A DNA stretch of 64,000 bases, from contig NZ_JABEQM010000001.1 of the NCBI RefSeq assembly GCF_014174155.1, positions 62,001 to 126,000 on the forward strand. Direction: 5' to 3'. How positions within the stretch are numbered: position 1 is the stretch's first letter; the number at the start of each line of letters is the position of its first letter. The translations under genes and the position numbers were made by a program. Below the pieces are notes generated by a model, which searched no databases, was not told the DNA's origin, and worked only from the letters and a program-made list of their open reading frames with translations. Source of the stretch: Gluconacetobacter tumulisoli. Lineage in GTDB: Bacteria; Pseudomonadota; Alphaproteobacteria; Acetobacterales; Acetobacteraceae. Of this stretch, positions 39,110 to 48,549 are shown piece by piece.

Positions 39110-40444
39110 TCAGTGACCGCCCATCAGGGCCAGGCCCTCGGCAACCGAGACGAATTCGCCGCCCGTATCGACGCGGTCCGCGCCGAACCGGTCGACGAAC
39201 AGGGCCCGCACGGCCGGCACGAAGGACGTGCCGCCGGTCAGGAACACCCGGTCGATCTCGCCGGCCGCCAGGTTTGCCCTGTCCAGCGCCGCCGACACCG
39301 CGTCATCGAACTGCGCCAGGTCGGGGGCGATCCAGCCTTCGAATTCCGCGCGGGTGATCGCGCGTTCGATGCGGATGTCCTTGTGCGCGAAGCGCAGGAT
39401 GGTGCTGTCGGCGGTGGACAGCGCGCTTTTCGCGGCCCCGACCGCGCGATACAGCGCCTGGCCCTGCTGGTCCTCGATCAGGTTCGACAGCGCCCGCAGC
39501 CGGTCCGGTTCCGATGCGGTGCGCGTGACGTCGGCGATGGCGCGCAGCGTCTGCGGCGTGCGCATCAGCGACAGGCGATGCCAGCGCGCCAGGCTGGCGT
39601 ACCATTCGATGGGAACCGGCAGCGGTTCGCCGCCCATCACGCGATAGGTGCTGTCGCGTCCCAGGCAGGGCGAGACCACATTGTCGATGATGCGGTAATC
39701 GAACTGGTCCCCGGCGATACCGACGCCGGCATGGCCCAGCGGCACCGCGCGGCGCGTGTCGCCGGGGTCGAAGCGCAGGACCGAAAAATCGCTGGTGCCG
39801 CCGCCGAAATCCCCGACCAGGATGGTGGCCGGCGCGTCCAGGCGCTGGGCGAAGCGCCAGCCGGCGGCCTCGGGTTCCAGCGCCACGGCGATGCCGCCGA
39901 AGCCCGCCGCGGCGAAGCCGTCGCGCAGGCGCTGCTCGCCGAACGCATCGTCGGGCATTTCTCCGGCGAAGCGGACGGGCCGGCCGACGGTGGCGCTGAC
40001 CTCGGCCGGGTCGATTCCGATTTCGCGCATCAGGCAGGCCAGGAACTGGCCGACCAGCATCTCCAGCGTCAGCCGGCGCCCCAGCAGCCGGGTCTCGCGG
40101 AACGAACTCTGCGCCAGGTACGACTTCATGGACATGATCAGCCGGCTTTCCGCCGGGTCGTCCAGATAGGCGTCGATCGCGGCGGGGCCGATCGCCTCAT
40201 GCACCGCCAGGCGGCCGCGCACCTCTTCCTGCCACAGGCACAGCAGCGTGCGGCAGGTGTCGGCGTCCGGGTGGCCGGGGAAGGAAAAGCGCGCGGTGCG
40301 CGTGCGCCCGTCCGGTTCGGCGATGACCACGACGCTGTTGGTCGTGCCGAAATCGATGCCGATCCAGGTACGGTTCCTGAGGGGAGTTTTCGGGGCGGTC
40401 GATGACATCGGGCGTGCATAGGTGCCGCCGCCGCCGATGTCCAT
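39110..40444 (-). CDS. Hsp70-family protein, YegD-like
   Basis: 444 residues. It has the actin/Hsp70 ATPase fold: WIGIDFGTTNSVVVIAEPDG (phosphate 1), VGDFGGGTSDFSVLRF (phosphate 2) and VFLTGGTSFVPAVRALF (adenosine). There is no C-terminal peptide-binding domain, as in YegD. No DnaJ or GrpE partner is near. The role is unknown. I keep the ATG at 40444 because GGAG lies five bases upstream; Met13 (40408) is an alternative. Confidence 0.85.
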   Translation of the reverse strand: MDIGGGGTYARPMSSTAPKTPLRNRTWIGIDFGTTNSVVVIAEPDGRTRTARFSFPGHPDADTCRTLLCLWQEEVRGRLAVHEAIGPAAIDAYLDDPAESRLIMSMKSYLAQSSFRETRLLGRRLTLEMLVGQFLACLMREIGIDPAEVSATVGRPVRFAGEMPDDAFGEQRLRDGFAAAGFGGIAVALEPEAAGWRFAQRLDAPATILVGDFGGGTSDFSVLRFDPGDTRRAVPLGHAGVGIAGDQFDYRIIDNVVSPCLGRDSTYRVMGGEPLPVPIEWYASLARWHRLSLMRTPQTLRAIADVTRTASEPDRLRALSNLIEDQQGQALYRAVGAAKSALSTADSTILRFAHKDIRIERAITRAEFEGWIAPDLAQFDDAVSAALDRANLAAGEIDRVFLTGGTSFVPAVRALFVDRFGADRVDTGGEFVSVAEGLALMGGH

Positions 40445-40515
40445 CCGGGCTCCGGATCATTATTTCATCGAGCATCCCCACGCCGTCAGGCCTGCGATCT
40501 GAACGTGATTCGCCT

Positions 40516-41184
40516 CTATCGCGCCAGCCGGAAAGTCAGGTTCAGGCGCGTGCGCCCGGTCAGGGGATGGATTCCGTCGGCCAGCGTATGGATGCCGTGA
40601 TAGGTCAGGCGGGCCGGCCCGCCCCAGACCACGACGTCCCCATGTTCCAGCGGGATGCGCCGCACCCGGTCCGTCCGCGCGGGACCGCCCCACAGGAACA
40701 GGGCCGGTAGGCCCAGCGAGACCGACACGATGGGCCGGTCGAAATCCCGTTCGTTCCTGTCCTGGTGCAGGGTCAGGCGGGTGCCGGGATCGTAGCGGTT
40801 GATCAGGCAGGCATCGGGCTGGAAGCCTGCGAACCCCGCCTGTGCCGCCGCCTGCGCGGCCAGGGCGGAAAAGAGGACGGGCAGGGCCGGCCAGGGGCGG
40901 CCGGTCGCGGGATCGACCGGCGTGTAGCGATAGCCCGACCGGTCCGATATCCAGCCGGCCTGCCCGCAATTAGTCATGGCGACCGACATCGTGCGTCCAC
41001 CCGGCGTCGTCATGCGGCGGAACGGCGCCGCGGCCGCGATGTGATCGATGGCCGCCAGCAGCGCCGGCGCGTCGTTCCGTGCGAAGCCGCCCAGCACCAT
41101 CGCCCCGGGCGCCAGCACATGGTCGCGCGGTGCGGTGAACAGGTCGAACGACGGATGGCCGGGCGGGACGGGATCAGGCGGCAT
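40516..41184 (-). CDS. alkB: Oxidative DNA demethylase AlkB
   Basis: 222 residues. The iron and 2-oxoglutarate residues line up with E. coli AlkB: His140, Asp142 (LTLHQDRNE), His196, Arg213 and Arg219, with identical spacing. AlkB removes methyl groups from 1-methyladenine and 3-methylcytosine as formaldehyde. The start overlaps the preceding oxygenase gene by 11 bp, placing it third in the ada operon. Confidence 0.94.
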   Translation of the reverse strand: MPPDPVPPGHPSFDLFTAPRDHVLAPGAMVLGGFARNDAPALLAAIDHIAAAAPFRRMTTPGGRTMSVAMTNCGQAGWISDRSGYRYTPVDPATGRPWPALPVLFSALAAQAAAQAGFAGFQPDACLINRYDPGTRLTLHQDRNERDFDRPIVSVSLGLPALFLWGGPARTDRVRRIPLEHGDVVVWGGPARLTYHGIHTLADGIHPLTGRTRLNLTFRLAR

Positions 41185-41911
41185 CGTGGAAGATGATCCC
41201 CAGCGTGTGGCGCAGGCCCGACCGGACGGTGCCGACGCCGTGGCGCATCGCCACCCGGTAGGGGCCGCGCGTCCCCTGCACGGGCCGGTGGTTGACCGCG
41301 AAGATCACCGCATCGCCCTTGTCCAGCGGCACGACATCGGCGCGGGACTGCATGCGCGGTCGCTGTTCCGTCAGGATGAAGGCGCCGCCGGTGAAATCGT
41401 CGTCCGGGCGCGACAGCAGGATGGCGACCTGAAGGGGAAAGACCTGCGCGCCGTACAGGTCCTGGTGCAGGCAGTTATAATCGCCCGGTCCGTATCGCAG
41501 CAGCAGCGGCGTGGGGCGGCATTGCCCGGCCGCATGGCAGGTCGCGATGAAATCGGCATGGCGGGCGGGAAAGCGGGCCGCCAGTCCCATGCGGGCATGC
41601 CATCCATTGGCAATGGCCGCCAGCGGCGGATAGAGCGTCCTGCGCAATGTTTCCACCAGGGGCGGGAGCGGGTAGGCGAAATATCTGTATTCACCGCGCC
41701 CGAACCCGTGCCGTTCCATCACCACCCGCGACCGGAATCCATCCGGGCGGTCATACAGGCCGGCGATCGCGTCGGCGTCGGCGGGCGCCAGCATCCCCGG
41801 CAGGCAGGCCCAGCCGCGCGCATCCAGGGCGGCGGCGACGTGGGACCAGTCCGGTCCCGGTTCCCTGTCCGGCGGGGGCGGGGCGGCAAAGGGCAGGCTG
41901 TCCTGCATCAT
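41174..41911 (-). CDS. 2OG-Fe(II) oxygenase of the DUF2086/Oxygenase-NA type
   Basis: 245 residues from tandem ATGs at 41911, where ATGA overlaps the ada stop. The HxD motif is in NCLHQDLYG and the distal His/Arg region in PYRVAMRHGV. The family is found beside ada and alkB and is believed to act on alkylated nucleic acid, but its substrate is not firmly known. Coupling to both repair genes supports that role. Confidence 0.82.
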   Translation of the reverse strand: MMQDSLPFAAPPPPDREPGPDWSHVAAALDARGWACLPGMLAPADADAIAGLYDRPDGFRSRVVMERHGFGRGEYRYFAYPLPPLVETLRRTLYPPLAAIANGWHARMGLAARFPARHADFIATCHAAGQCRPTPLLLRYGPGDYNCLHQDLYGAQVFPLQVAILLSRPDDDFTGGAFILTEQRPRMQSRADVVPLDKGDAVIFAVNHRPVQGTRGPYRVAMRHGVGTVRSGLRHTLGIIFHDAA

Positions 41912-42990
41912 GCCGATGCCTCGCGCGCGATCAGGGCGCGTTTGCGGGCGACGCCCCAGCGATAGCCCGACAGCGACCCGTCCGTGCGGACCACGCGGTG
42001 GCAGGGGATGGCGACGGCCAGCGCATTGGCCGCGCACGCCCCGGCCACCGCGCGCACCGCCCCCGGCGCGCCGATCTGCCGCGCAATCTGGGCGTAGGTC
42101 GCGGTCCGGCCGGGGGGAATGGCGCGCAGCGCGGTCCAGACCCGGTGCTGGAACGCCGTCCCGCGAATGTCCAGCGGCAGGTCCAGCCCCAGCCGCGGGG
42201 CCTCGACAAAGCCCACGACCCGCGCCACCAGGGCGTCATATGCCGCATCGCCGCCGGTCAGGTTCGCCTTGGGAAACCGGTCCTGCAGGTCGCGGACCAG
42301 CGCCTCCGGATCGTCGCCCAGCGTGATGGCGCAGACCCCCCTGTCGCTGCTGGCGACCAGCAGCGCGCCCAGCGAACACTGGCCGATGGCGAACCGCAGG
42401 GTCTGGCCCGCCCCGCCGTTCCGATAGGCGCTTGGCGTCATGCCCAGCAGGTTCTCGGCCGCGTCGTAGAACCGGCTGCTGGACCCGTACCCGGCATCGA
42501 AGATCGCGGCGGTGACGGTCGGGGCGTCCGCCAGGCCCCGGCGCAGGCGCGCGCCGCGTCGTGCCACGGCATAATCGCGCGGCGTCAGGCCGGTTTCGGC
42601 CTTGAACATCCGGTGGAAATAGGCGGGGCTCAACCCCGCCGCGCCGGCCAGGTCGTCCAGTGACGGCAGGTCCTCCGCCTGATCGATGGTCCGGCAGGCC
42701 GCGGCGACGATCGCCGCGTTCCGCACCGCGCGGGGCGCGTCGTCGGGGCGGCAGCGCAGGCAGGGCCGGAAGCCTGCCGCCCGCGCGTCCGCCTGCGTGT
42801 CGTGCAGGCGCACATGGGCCGCTTTCGCCGTCCGCGACGGGCAGGACGGCCGGCAATAAACGCCCGTGGTCGCGACCGAATACCAGAACGCGCCGTCGGC
42901 GGACGGGTCCCGCGCAACGATGCGGGCCCAGCGCGGATCGCGTTCCGTCATGCTGTCTGTCGTCCCGGCGGTGCATGTCTCTGCCAGCAT
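41908..42990 (-). CDS. ada: Ada: methylphosphotriester/O6-methylguanine repair protein and regulator
   Basis: 360 residues. The N-domain zinc cysteines are Cys46, Cys50, Cys77 and Cys80, with the same spacing as E. coli Cys38/42/69/72; Cys46 should accept methyl from phosphotriesters. An AraC helix-turn-helix follows (about 95-190), and the C-terminal transferase has AIPCHRVVR. I chose the ATG at 42990 for its AGGA-containing ribosome site; the open frame extends to 43200 without family similarity. It heads the ada-oxygenase-alkB operon and is divergent from tdm. Confidence 0.93.
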   Translation of the reverse strand: MLAETCTAGTTDSMTERDPRWARIVARDPSADGAFWYSVATTGVYCRPSCPSRTAKAAHVRLHDTQADARAAGFRPCLRCRPDDAPRAVRNAAIVAAACRTIDQAEDLPSLDDLAGAAGLSPAYFHRMFKAETGLTPRDYAVARRGARLRRGLADAPTVTAAIFDAGYGSSSRFYDAAENLLGMTPSAYRNGGAGQTLRFAIGQCSLGALLVASSDRGVCAITLGDDPEALVRDLQDRFPKANLTGGDAAYDALVARVVGFVEAPRLGLDLPLDIRGTAFQHRVWTALRAIPPGRTATYAQIARQIGAPGAVRAVAGACAANALAVAIPCHRVVRTDGSLSGYRWGVARKRALIAREASA

Positions 42991-43262
42991 GTTCCTGTCC
43001 TCGTCTGCTGCCATGGTCGTGGGATGGACCATGGGGCCTGCACCGCATCCACGCATCCCGTTTCCTGCGCTGGAATTCCCTTGCCCCCCGGGGCGGGTCC
43101 GGCGGGGACGATCCAGGGAATATATGTTCAAACAATGGGCAGATGAACGAAAAATAGACGAATTCGCCCGATTTCTCCCCGCAATGGTACCAAGCGTCAT
43201 CGTTGTCCATGCCGGCCTCGCCCCTCTAGGATCGGCTACGTAACAGACGGGGAACCGGGTCC

Positions 43263-45539
43263 GTGCTGCTGATTGATCCTGCCGAACGGGTATTTTTCGA
43301 CCGACTGGTCGTGGCGGGCGGCCACCACCGGTTCCTGGGCGTGCGCGCGGGCGACAGGGTCGAGGTCGTCAATCGGGACGGAGGGCAGCCCGGCCTTCTG
43401 CTGGCCGCCCCCGACATGGTTTCCATCGACGGGACGGCGACGGACGTCCCGCCGTCCGGCGGCCTGGCCGATGCCCTGGCGGATGCCCGCGCCGCCTGGG
43501 ACCGTGCCATCGGCGGGACGGCCGGCGGCGCCTGCGTCGGACATGTCCTGTTTGCCGACGACGCCCCGGAAGGGGCCACGGCGGTGCTGCATGTCGCGCG
43601 GGCGGGCACCTTGCTGCTGGCGGCGCCGGGGGGGCGGATGGAACCCGGCCAGAACAGCCCGCCCACGGCGCTGGACGTGACACTCCACGGCGCCGGCCCG
43701 GCAGGCGACCGCCTGCCAGACCCGCTGGCCCCGCCGCTGGAGGACGTGCGCGTACCGGCTGCCAGCGCACGGGCGTTTCGTGTCCGCAAGGGCGATTATA
43801 TCCAGATCATCGACGTCGCCGGCCGGCAATGTTCCGATTTCCTGGCGTTCGACGCCGCCGCCCTGGCGGAGGGCGAGGAGTTTGGCCTGGACGCCACCGC
43901 GACGCGGACGGTGATGGGCCTGGCGATGCCTCTGCCTGGCCTGCATGCCAAATTTCTCGACGCGCGGCTGCGCCCGCTGGTCGAGGTCGTGCAGGATACG
44001 GTCGGCCGCCACGACGCGTTCCTGATGGCCTGCGCACCACGCTATTACGAGGACGCGGGCTATCCCGGCCATGCGAACTGCACCGACAATTTCAACGCGG
44101 CCCTGGCCGGTCACGGCATTGCGCCGCGCGCGGCATGGCCGGCGATCAATTTCTTCTACAACACCAATGTCGCGCCCTGCGGCACCATCACGATGGACGA
44201 GCCCTGGTCGCGCCCCGGCGATTATGTGCTGCTGCGCGCGCTGACCGACCTGGTCTGCGCCGCTTCGTCCTGCGCCGACGACATCGATCCTGCCAACGGA
44301 TGGCAGCCGACGGACATCCATGTGCGGATCTATGACGGACATCACGCCTTTGCCAGAGGGATCGCCCATCGCATGACCCCCGATGCCCCCCCGGTCTTTT
44401 CCCGAGAAACGGGATTTCATACGCGCACGCAGGCCCTGACGGCGCGGTTCGTCGAATATCGGGGATTCTGGCTGCCGTCCTCGTTCGACGGGTACGGGCC
44501 CGTCGCCGAATATTGGGCGTGCCGCGAACGCGCCTGCGTCATGGACCTGTCGGCCCTGCGCAAGTTCGAGATCGTCGGCCCGGACGCCGAGGCGCTGATG
44601 CAGTACGCCGTCACCCGCGACATGCGCAAGCTGGCGGTCGGACAGGTGGTCTATACCGCCATGTGCTACCCCCACGGCGGCATGCTGGACGACGGCACCG
44701 TGTTCCGGATGGGGCCGCAGGCGTTCCGCTGGGTCTGCGGGGACGATTTCTGCGGCCAGTGGTTGCGCGACCTGGCACGCGCGCGGGGGCTGGCGGCGAC
44801 CGTGCGGTCCTCGACCGACCAGTTGCACAACCTGGCCGTCCAGGGACCGAAAAGCCGCGAGATCCTGTCGGGCCTGATCTGGACCCCGCCGCACCAGACC
44901 GCGCTGGCCGACCTGAAATGGTTCCGCTTCACCATCGGGCGGATCGGCGATGCCCAGGGCATTCCGGTCCTGGTATCGCGGACGGGCTATACCGGCGAAC
45001 TGGGATATGAAATCTGGTGCCATCCCGACCATGCGCCCGCCGTATGGGACGCCGTATGGGCGGCCGGTCAGCCGCACGGCCTGGCCCCGATCGGGCTGGA
45101 CGCGCTGGACTGGCTGCGGATCGAGGCCGGGCTGGTCTTCGCGCAGTACGAATTCTGCTCGGAAACCGATCCGTTCGAGGCCGGGATCGGCTTCACCGTC
45201 CCCGCCGCCAAGGACGAGGCCTATGTCGGGCAGGATATCCTGCGCCAGCGGCGCGAGGCCCCGCGCCGTCGCCTGGTCGGGCTGGATGTTGCGGGCAACG
45301 AAACGGTGGGCCATGGCGACCCGGTCTATGTCGGTCGTGCCCGCGTCGGCGTGGTGACCAGCGCCACGCGCTCGCCGATCCTGAAACGGACCATCGCCCT
45401 GGCGCAACTGGATGCCGGGATCGCCACCGTCGGCCAGGCGGTTGAAATCGGCAAGCTGGACGGCCAGCAGAAACGCATCGCGGCCCAGGTGGCCCCGTTC
45501 CCCGCCTACGACCCGCAGAAGACCCGGGTCCGATCCTGA
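43263..45539 (+). CDS. tdm: Trimethylamine N-oxide demethylase (DUF1989-GcvT fusion)
   Basis: 758 residues from a GTG start. The middle (about 175-370) is a DUF1989 domain with conserved Cys in GRQCSDFLAFD, GHANCTDNFN and VAPCGTITMDEPW; from about 385 it is a GcvT/aminomethyltransferase domain (YTGELGYEIWCHPDH, GLDALDWLRIEAGL). This order and length match Tdm of Methylocella silvestris and marine roseobacters, which splits trimethylamine N-oxide into dimethylamine and formaldehyde, the latter caught on tetrahydrofolate. The following gene is tmm, as in those organisms. Confidence 0.85.
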   Translation: MLLIDPAERVFFDRLVVAGGHHRFLGVRAGDRVEVVNRDGGQPGLLLAAPDMVSIDGTATDVPPSGGLADALADARAAWDRAIGGTAGGACVGHVLFADDAPEGATAVLHVARAGTLLLAAPGGRMEPGQNSPPTALDVTLHGAGPAGDRLPDPLAPPLEDVRVPAASARAFRVRKGDYIQIIDVAGRQCSDFLAFDAAALAEGEEFGLDATATRTVMGLAMPLPGLHAKFLDARLRPLVEVVQDTVGRHDAFLMACAPRYYEDAGYPGHANCTDNFNAALAGHGIAPRAAWPAINFFYNTNVAPCGTITMDEPWSRPGDYVLLRALTDLVCAASSCADDIDPANGWQPTDIHVRIYDGHHAFARGIAHRMTPDAPPVFSRETGFHTRTQALTARFVEYRGFWLPSSFDGYGPVAEYWACRERACVMDLSALRKFEIVGPDAEALMQYAVTRDMRKLAVGQVVYTAMCYPHGGMLDDGTVFRMGPQAFRWVCGDDFCGQWLRDLARARGLAATVRSSTDQLHNLAVQGPKSREILSGLIWTPPHQTALADLKWFRFTIGRIGDAQGIPVLVSRTGYTGELGYEIWCHPDHAPAVWDAVWAAGQPHGLAPIGLDALDWLRIEAGLVFAQYEFCSETDPFEAGIGFTVPAAKDEAYVGQDILRQRREAPRRRLVGLDVAGNETVGHGDPVYVGRARVGVVTSATRSPILKRTIALAQLDAGIATVGQAVEIGKLDGQQKRIAAQVAPFPAYDPQKTRVRS

Positions 45540-45561
45540 AAGGCCGTTTGCAGATGTGGTC

Positions 45562-45610
45562 CGGTGGCGATCCGACGCGCGTTTCCTGCGCTCCGGCGCT
45601 CACGGCTGTC
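45562..45610 (+). repeat. Short intergenic repeat, family A copy 3
   Basis: The 14-mer GGCGATCCGACGCG at 45566-45579, with a flank (TTTCCTGCGCTCCGGCGCTC) that aligns to the copy near 34100. It lies between tdm and tmm. Confidence 0.6.
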
Positions 45611-45647
45611 AGGGCCGATCTCGCTCACCAGCCCATATTTTCAAACA

Positions 45648-45660
45648 GCATTCTGAATGC
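45648..45660. promoter_or_regulatory. Palindrome upstream of tmm
   Basis: GCATTC-T-GAATGC, perfect 6-bp arms, 33 bp before the tmm start in the A/T-rich end of the gap. It could be an operator for a small-molecule regulator of tmm. Confidence 0.35.
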
Positions 45661-45693
45661 CTCATTTCTTATTGTGAACGGAAGGAATAACCC

Positions 45694-47049
45694 ATGACCA
45701 AGCGCGTTGCGATCATCGGTGCCGGGCCCAGCGGTCTTGCCGCCTTGCGGGCCTTCGAATCCGCCCGGCAGAAGGGGGCCGAGATTCCCGAAATCGTGTG
45801 CTTCGAAAAGCAGGACGATTGGGGCGGGTTGTGGAACTACACCTGGCGCACCGGGCTGGATGAGCATGGCGAGCCCGTCCATGGCAGCATGTATCGCTTC
45901 CTGTGGTCGAACGGCCCCAAGGAATGCCTGGAATTTGCCGATTATTCCTTCGAGGAACATTTCGGCCGTCCCATTCCCTCCTACCCGCCGCGCGCGGTCC
46001 TGTACGATTACATCACCGGGCGGATCAGCAAGGGGGGGCTGCGCGACTATATCCGTTTCCGCTGCCCGGTTCGCGGGGTGGAATGGAAGAGCGACCTCGA
46101 CAAATTCCGCGTCACGGTCGAGGACCTGACGAAAAGCCACGTCTATTCCGAGCTGTTCGACGACGTCATCGTCGCGTCGGGACATTTCTCGGTGCCGAAC
46201 GTTCCGGACTTCCCGGGCTTCCAGTCCTTCCCCGGACGAATCCTGCACGCGCACGATTTCCGCGACGCCAACGAATTCGCCGGCAAGGACGTCCTGCTGG
46301 TCGGCAGCTCCTATTCCGCCGAGGATATCGGGACGCAATGCTATAAGTACGGCGCCAAGTCGGTCACGTTCTCCTATCGCAGCCGCCCGATGGGGTTCGA
46401 ATGGCCCGAAGGGTTCGTGGAACATCCGCTGTTGCAGAAGGTCGAGGGCAAGACCGCCTATTTCAGCGACGGCGCGACCCGCGACGTCGATGCCATCGTC
46501 CTGTGCACCGGATACCGGCACCATTTCCCGTTCCTGCCGGACGACCTGCGGCTGCAGACGAACAACCGTCTCTACCCGCTGGGCCTTTACAAGGGGGTGT
46601 GCTGGATCGCCAATCCGCGCCTGTTCTATCTGGGCATGCAGGACCAGTACTACACGTTCAACATGTTCGACGCCCAGGCCTGGTACGCGCGCGACGTCAT
46701 CATGGGACGCATCACCCTGCCGACGTCCGAGGCGATGACCGAGGACACGCTGCTGTGGCGGCGCAAGGAAGAGGCCGCCGCGAACCCGTACGAGGAAATC
46801 GATTTCCAGACGGAATATGTGCGCGACCTGATCGAGCGGACGGATTACCCGGCCTTCGACCTCGATCATGTCGCCGACGCCTTCAAGGAATGGAAGCACG
46901 ACAAGGCCGAGGGCATCCTGACCTATCGCGACCGGTCCTACGTCTCGGCCCTGACCGGGAAGCGGGCGCCCGTCCACCATACGGTGTGGATGGAGGCATT
47001 GGACGATTCGCTGGAGGCATTCCTGAAAAGCGGCGAACCGGAGGGGTAA
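45694..47049 (+). CDS. tmm: Trimethylamine monooxygenase
   Basis: 451 residues. It is very similar to characterised bacterial Tmm along its length: [21 protein letters not shown] (FAD), [62 protein letters not shown] (NADPH) and [20 protein letters not shown]. It oxidises trimethylamine to its N-oxide with NADPH and oxygen and may also act on dimethyl sulfide or other amines. It lies 154 bp after tdm. Confidence 0.92.
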   Translation: MTKRVAIIGAGPSGLAALRAFESARQKGAEIPEIVCFEKQDDWGGLWNYTWRTGLDEHGEPVHGSMYRFLWSNGPKECLEFADYSFEEHFGRPIPSYPPRAVLYDYITGRISKGGLRDYIRFRCPVRGVEWKSDLDKFRVTVEDLTKSHVYSELFDDVIVASGHFSVPNVPDFPGFQSFPGRILHAHDFRDANEFAGKDVLLVGSSYSAEDIGTQCYKYGAKSVTFSYRSRPMGFEWPEGFVEHPLLQKVEGKTAYFSDGATRDVDAIVLCTGYRHHFPFLPDDLRLQTNNRLYPLGLYKGVCWIANPRLFYLGMQDQYYTFNMFDAQAWYARDVIMGRITLPTSEAMTEDTLLWRRKEEAAANPYEEIDFQTEYVRDLIERTDYPAFDLDHVADAFKEWKHDKAEGILTYRDRSYVSALTGKRAPVHHTVWMEALDDSLEAFLKSGEPEG

Positions 47050-47062
47050 GTTTCCGCAAGGA

Positions 47063-47170
47063 CGCTGCCCTTGCACCCCGCCAGAGGGCATGTCCCTCTG
47101 GAAACCCCGGACGTCAGGACTCTACGAAACGAACCGGGCAAGGGCCGAGGCCCTTGCCCGGTTCAGGCGG
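47063..47170 (+). repeat. Composite intergenic repeat, family B copy 3, with terminator-like hairpins
   Basis: Module 1 includes CCAGAGGG-CATGT-CCCTCTGG (47081-47101). Module 2 ends in a 14-bp perfect stem AACCGGGCAAGGGC / GCCCTTGCCCGGTT (47132-47163). It sits between the convergent tmm and MFS genes and may act as a two-way terminator, though it has no T-tract. Related copies are at 33049, 38031 and 58390. Confidence 0.65.
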
Positions 47171-47193
47171 CGCCCGACCACACATGCGCCCGA

Positions 47194-48549
47194 CTATACG
47201 TGCGACAGGGCGTCCCCCGCTGCACCCTGCCGGAACCGATGGATCCGGTAGGAAAACAGCAGCAACAGCAGCAGATAGACGACCGATCCGAACCCGACGT
47301 TCAGATTCACTGCCGATGCCATCGCCGCATGGGCCGGGACATGTCGCGCCGTCATCGCGATCAGCGTGGGCGCCAGCGCGCCGGGCAGGCTCAGGCAGAT
47401 GAATTGCAGCGCGAACATCCGGCCCATGAACCGTCCTGGCGTCACGGACGCGATCGCCACGTAATAGGACGCGTTGATCGTGCCCTGGAAGACGTACATC
47501 AGGCTGATCAGGCTGAAGACCTGCCAGGGCGGATAGACATGCAGGATGGCCGTCTGGAAAAAGGCCATCAGTGCGCTGGCGACGATCGACACGCGGATGG
47601 CCACGTCGCGGATGCCCCGTGACGACAGGGCGTCGACCAGCCAGCCACCGCCCAGCGTGCCGGCGATGCTCATGACGATGCCCAGCAGGCCGATCATGTG
47701 GCCGACATCGGCCTCCGGAATCTTCCAGCTTTCGGTCAGGACCGTCGGCGTCCACAGGTAGCCCGCGTTGGGAATGGACCAGACGATGCTGTAGGCGAAG
47801 GACGGCCAGTACAGCCACCAATAGGACCGGATAAAGCGCACCGTGTCGCCCAGCGTCGCCCCGGCCGTCGCGGCACGGGCCTCGCGCGCGGGTTCGCGGA
47901 TCAGCAGGATCACGAACGCCAGCGGCAGCGTGCACATGCCCGGCAGCCCCAGCACGATCTGCCAGGGAAGAAAGCGCCCCACCACCGGCCAGGCGCGGAA
48001 GAACCCGCTGTCCGCCAGGCGGATCAGGCTGCCGCTGAGATAGAAGCTGATGCCGTTGCCCAGCGAAAAGCTGCCCCAGTACAGGCTGAACGGCAGGCCG
48101 CGTCGTTCGGGCGGGAAGACGTCGCGCAGGATCGACTGCGATCCGGGCTTCAGGATCGCGTCGGCGGCGGCCGAACCGCTGCGGGCGAACAGCAGGCGCC
48201 AGAACCCGTTGGCGATGCCGTTCATGAACGACATGCCCGACCAGACCAGCGCCATGCCGAACAGCAGGCGCTTGCGGCTGACGGAATCGACCAGCAGTCC
48301 CGCCGGCAGCAGGAGCAGGCTGGTGATCGCGGTGCTGGCGAAGCCGAGGATGAAGCTGACCTCGACATGGGTCAGGGACAGGTCGTGCCGGATGCGGTCG
48401 ATCACCAGGCTCAACCCGCCCTCGTCGATGGAATCGAGCATGGAAAACAGGCACAGCACGCACAGGATGCTGTAGGGGTGGCCGGCCAGGCCAGGCCGGT
48501 CGGTGGCGGCCGGCCCGACGGCCCGATGCTCCTCCGGCCGGGCGGTCAA
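47194..48549 (-). CDS. Major facilitator superfamily transporter
   Basis: 451 residues from a TTG start that overlaps the upstream small gene (TTGA). About 12 membrane segments are visible, with an MFS loop region LLVDSVSRKRLLFG and an embedded charged early motif LDSIDEGGLSLVIDRI. It is the last gene of the carnitine operon and is a good candidate importer for carnitine, betaine or an acylated precursor, although carnitine carriers are usually BCCT or ABC type. Confidence 0.82.
   Translation of the reverse strand: MTARPEEHRAVGPAATDRPGLAGHPYSILCVLCLFSMLDSIDEGGLSLVIDRIRHDLSLTHVEVSFILGFASTAITSLLLLPAGLLVDSVSRKRLLFGMALVWSGMSFMNGIANGFWRLLFARSGSAAADAILKPGSQSILRDVFPPERRGLPFSLYWGSFSLGNGISFYLSGSLIRLADSGFFRAWPVVGRFLPWQIVLGLPGMCTLPLAFVILLIREPAREARAATAGATLGDTVRFIRSYWWLYWPSFAYSIVWSIPNAGYLWTPTVLTESWKIPEADVGHMIGLLGIVMSIAGTLGGGWLVDALSSRGIRDVAIRVSIVASALMAFFQTAILHVYPPWQVFSLISLMYVFQGTINASYYVAIASVTPGRFMGRMFALQFICLSLPGALAPTLIAMTARHVPAHAAMASAVNLNVGFGSVVYLLLLLLFSYRIHRFRQGAAGDALSHV

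Noticed and set aside
43263-45539. tdm read as an ordinary glycine cleavage T-protein or sarcosine dehydrogenase
   Set aside because: The N-terminal DUF1989 domain and total length do not fit GcvT; no gcvH or gcvP is nearby.
45540-45693. tmm read as a generic flavin monooxygenase or siderophore hydroxylase
   Set aside because: Sequence stretches specific to trimethylamine monooxygenases run along the whole protein and tdm is adjacent.
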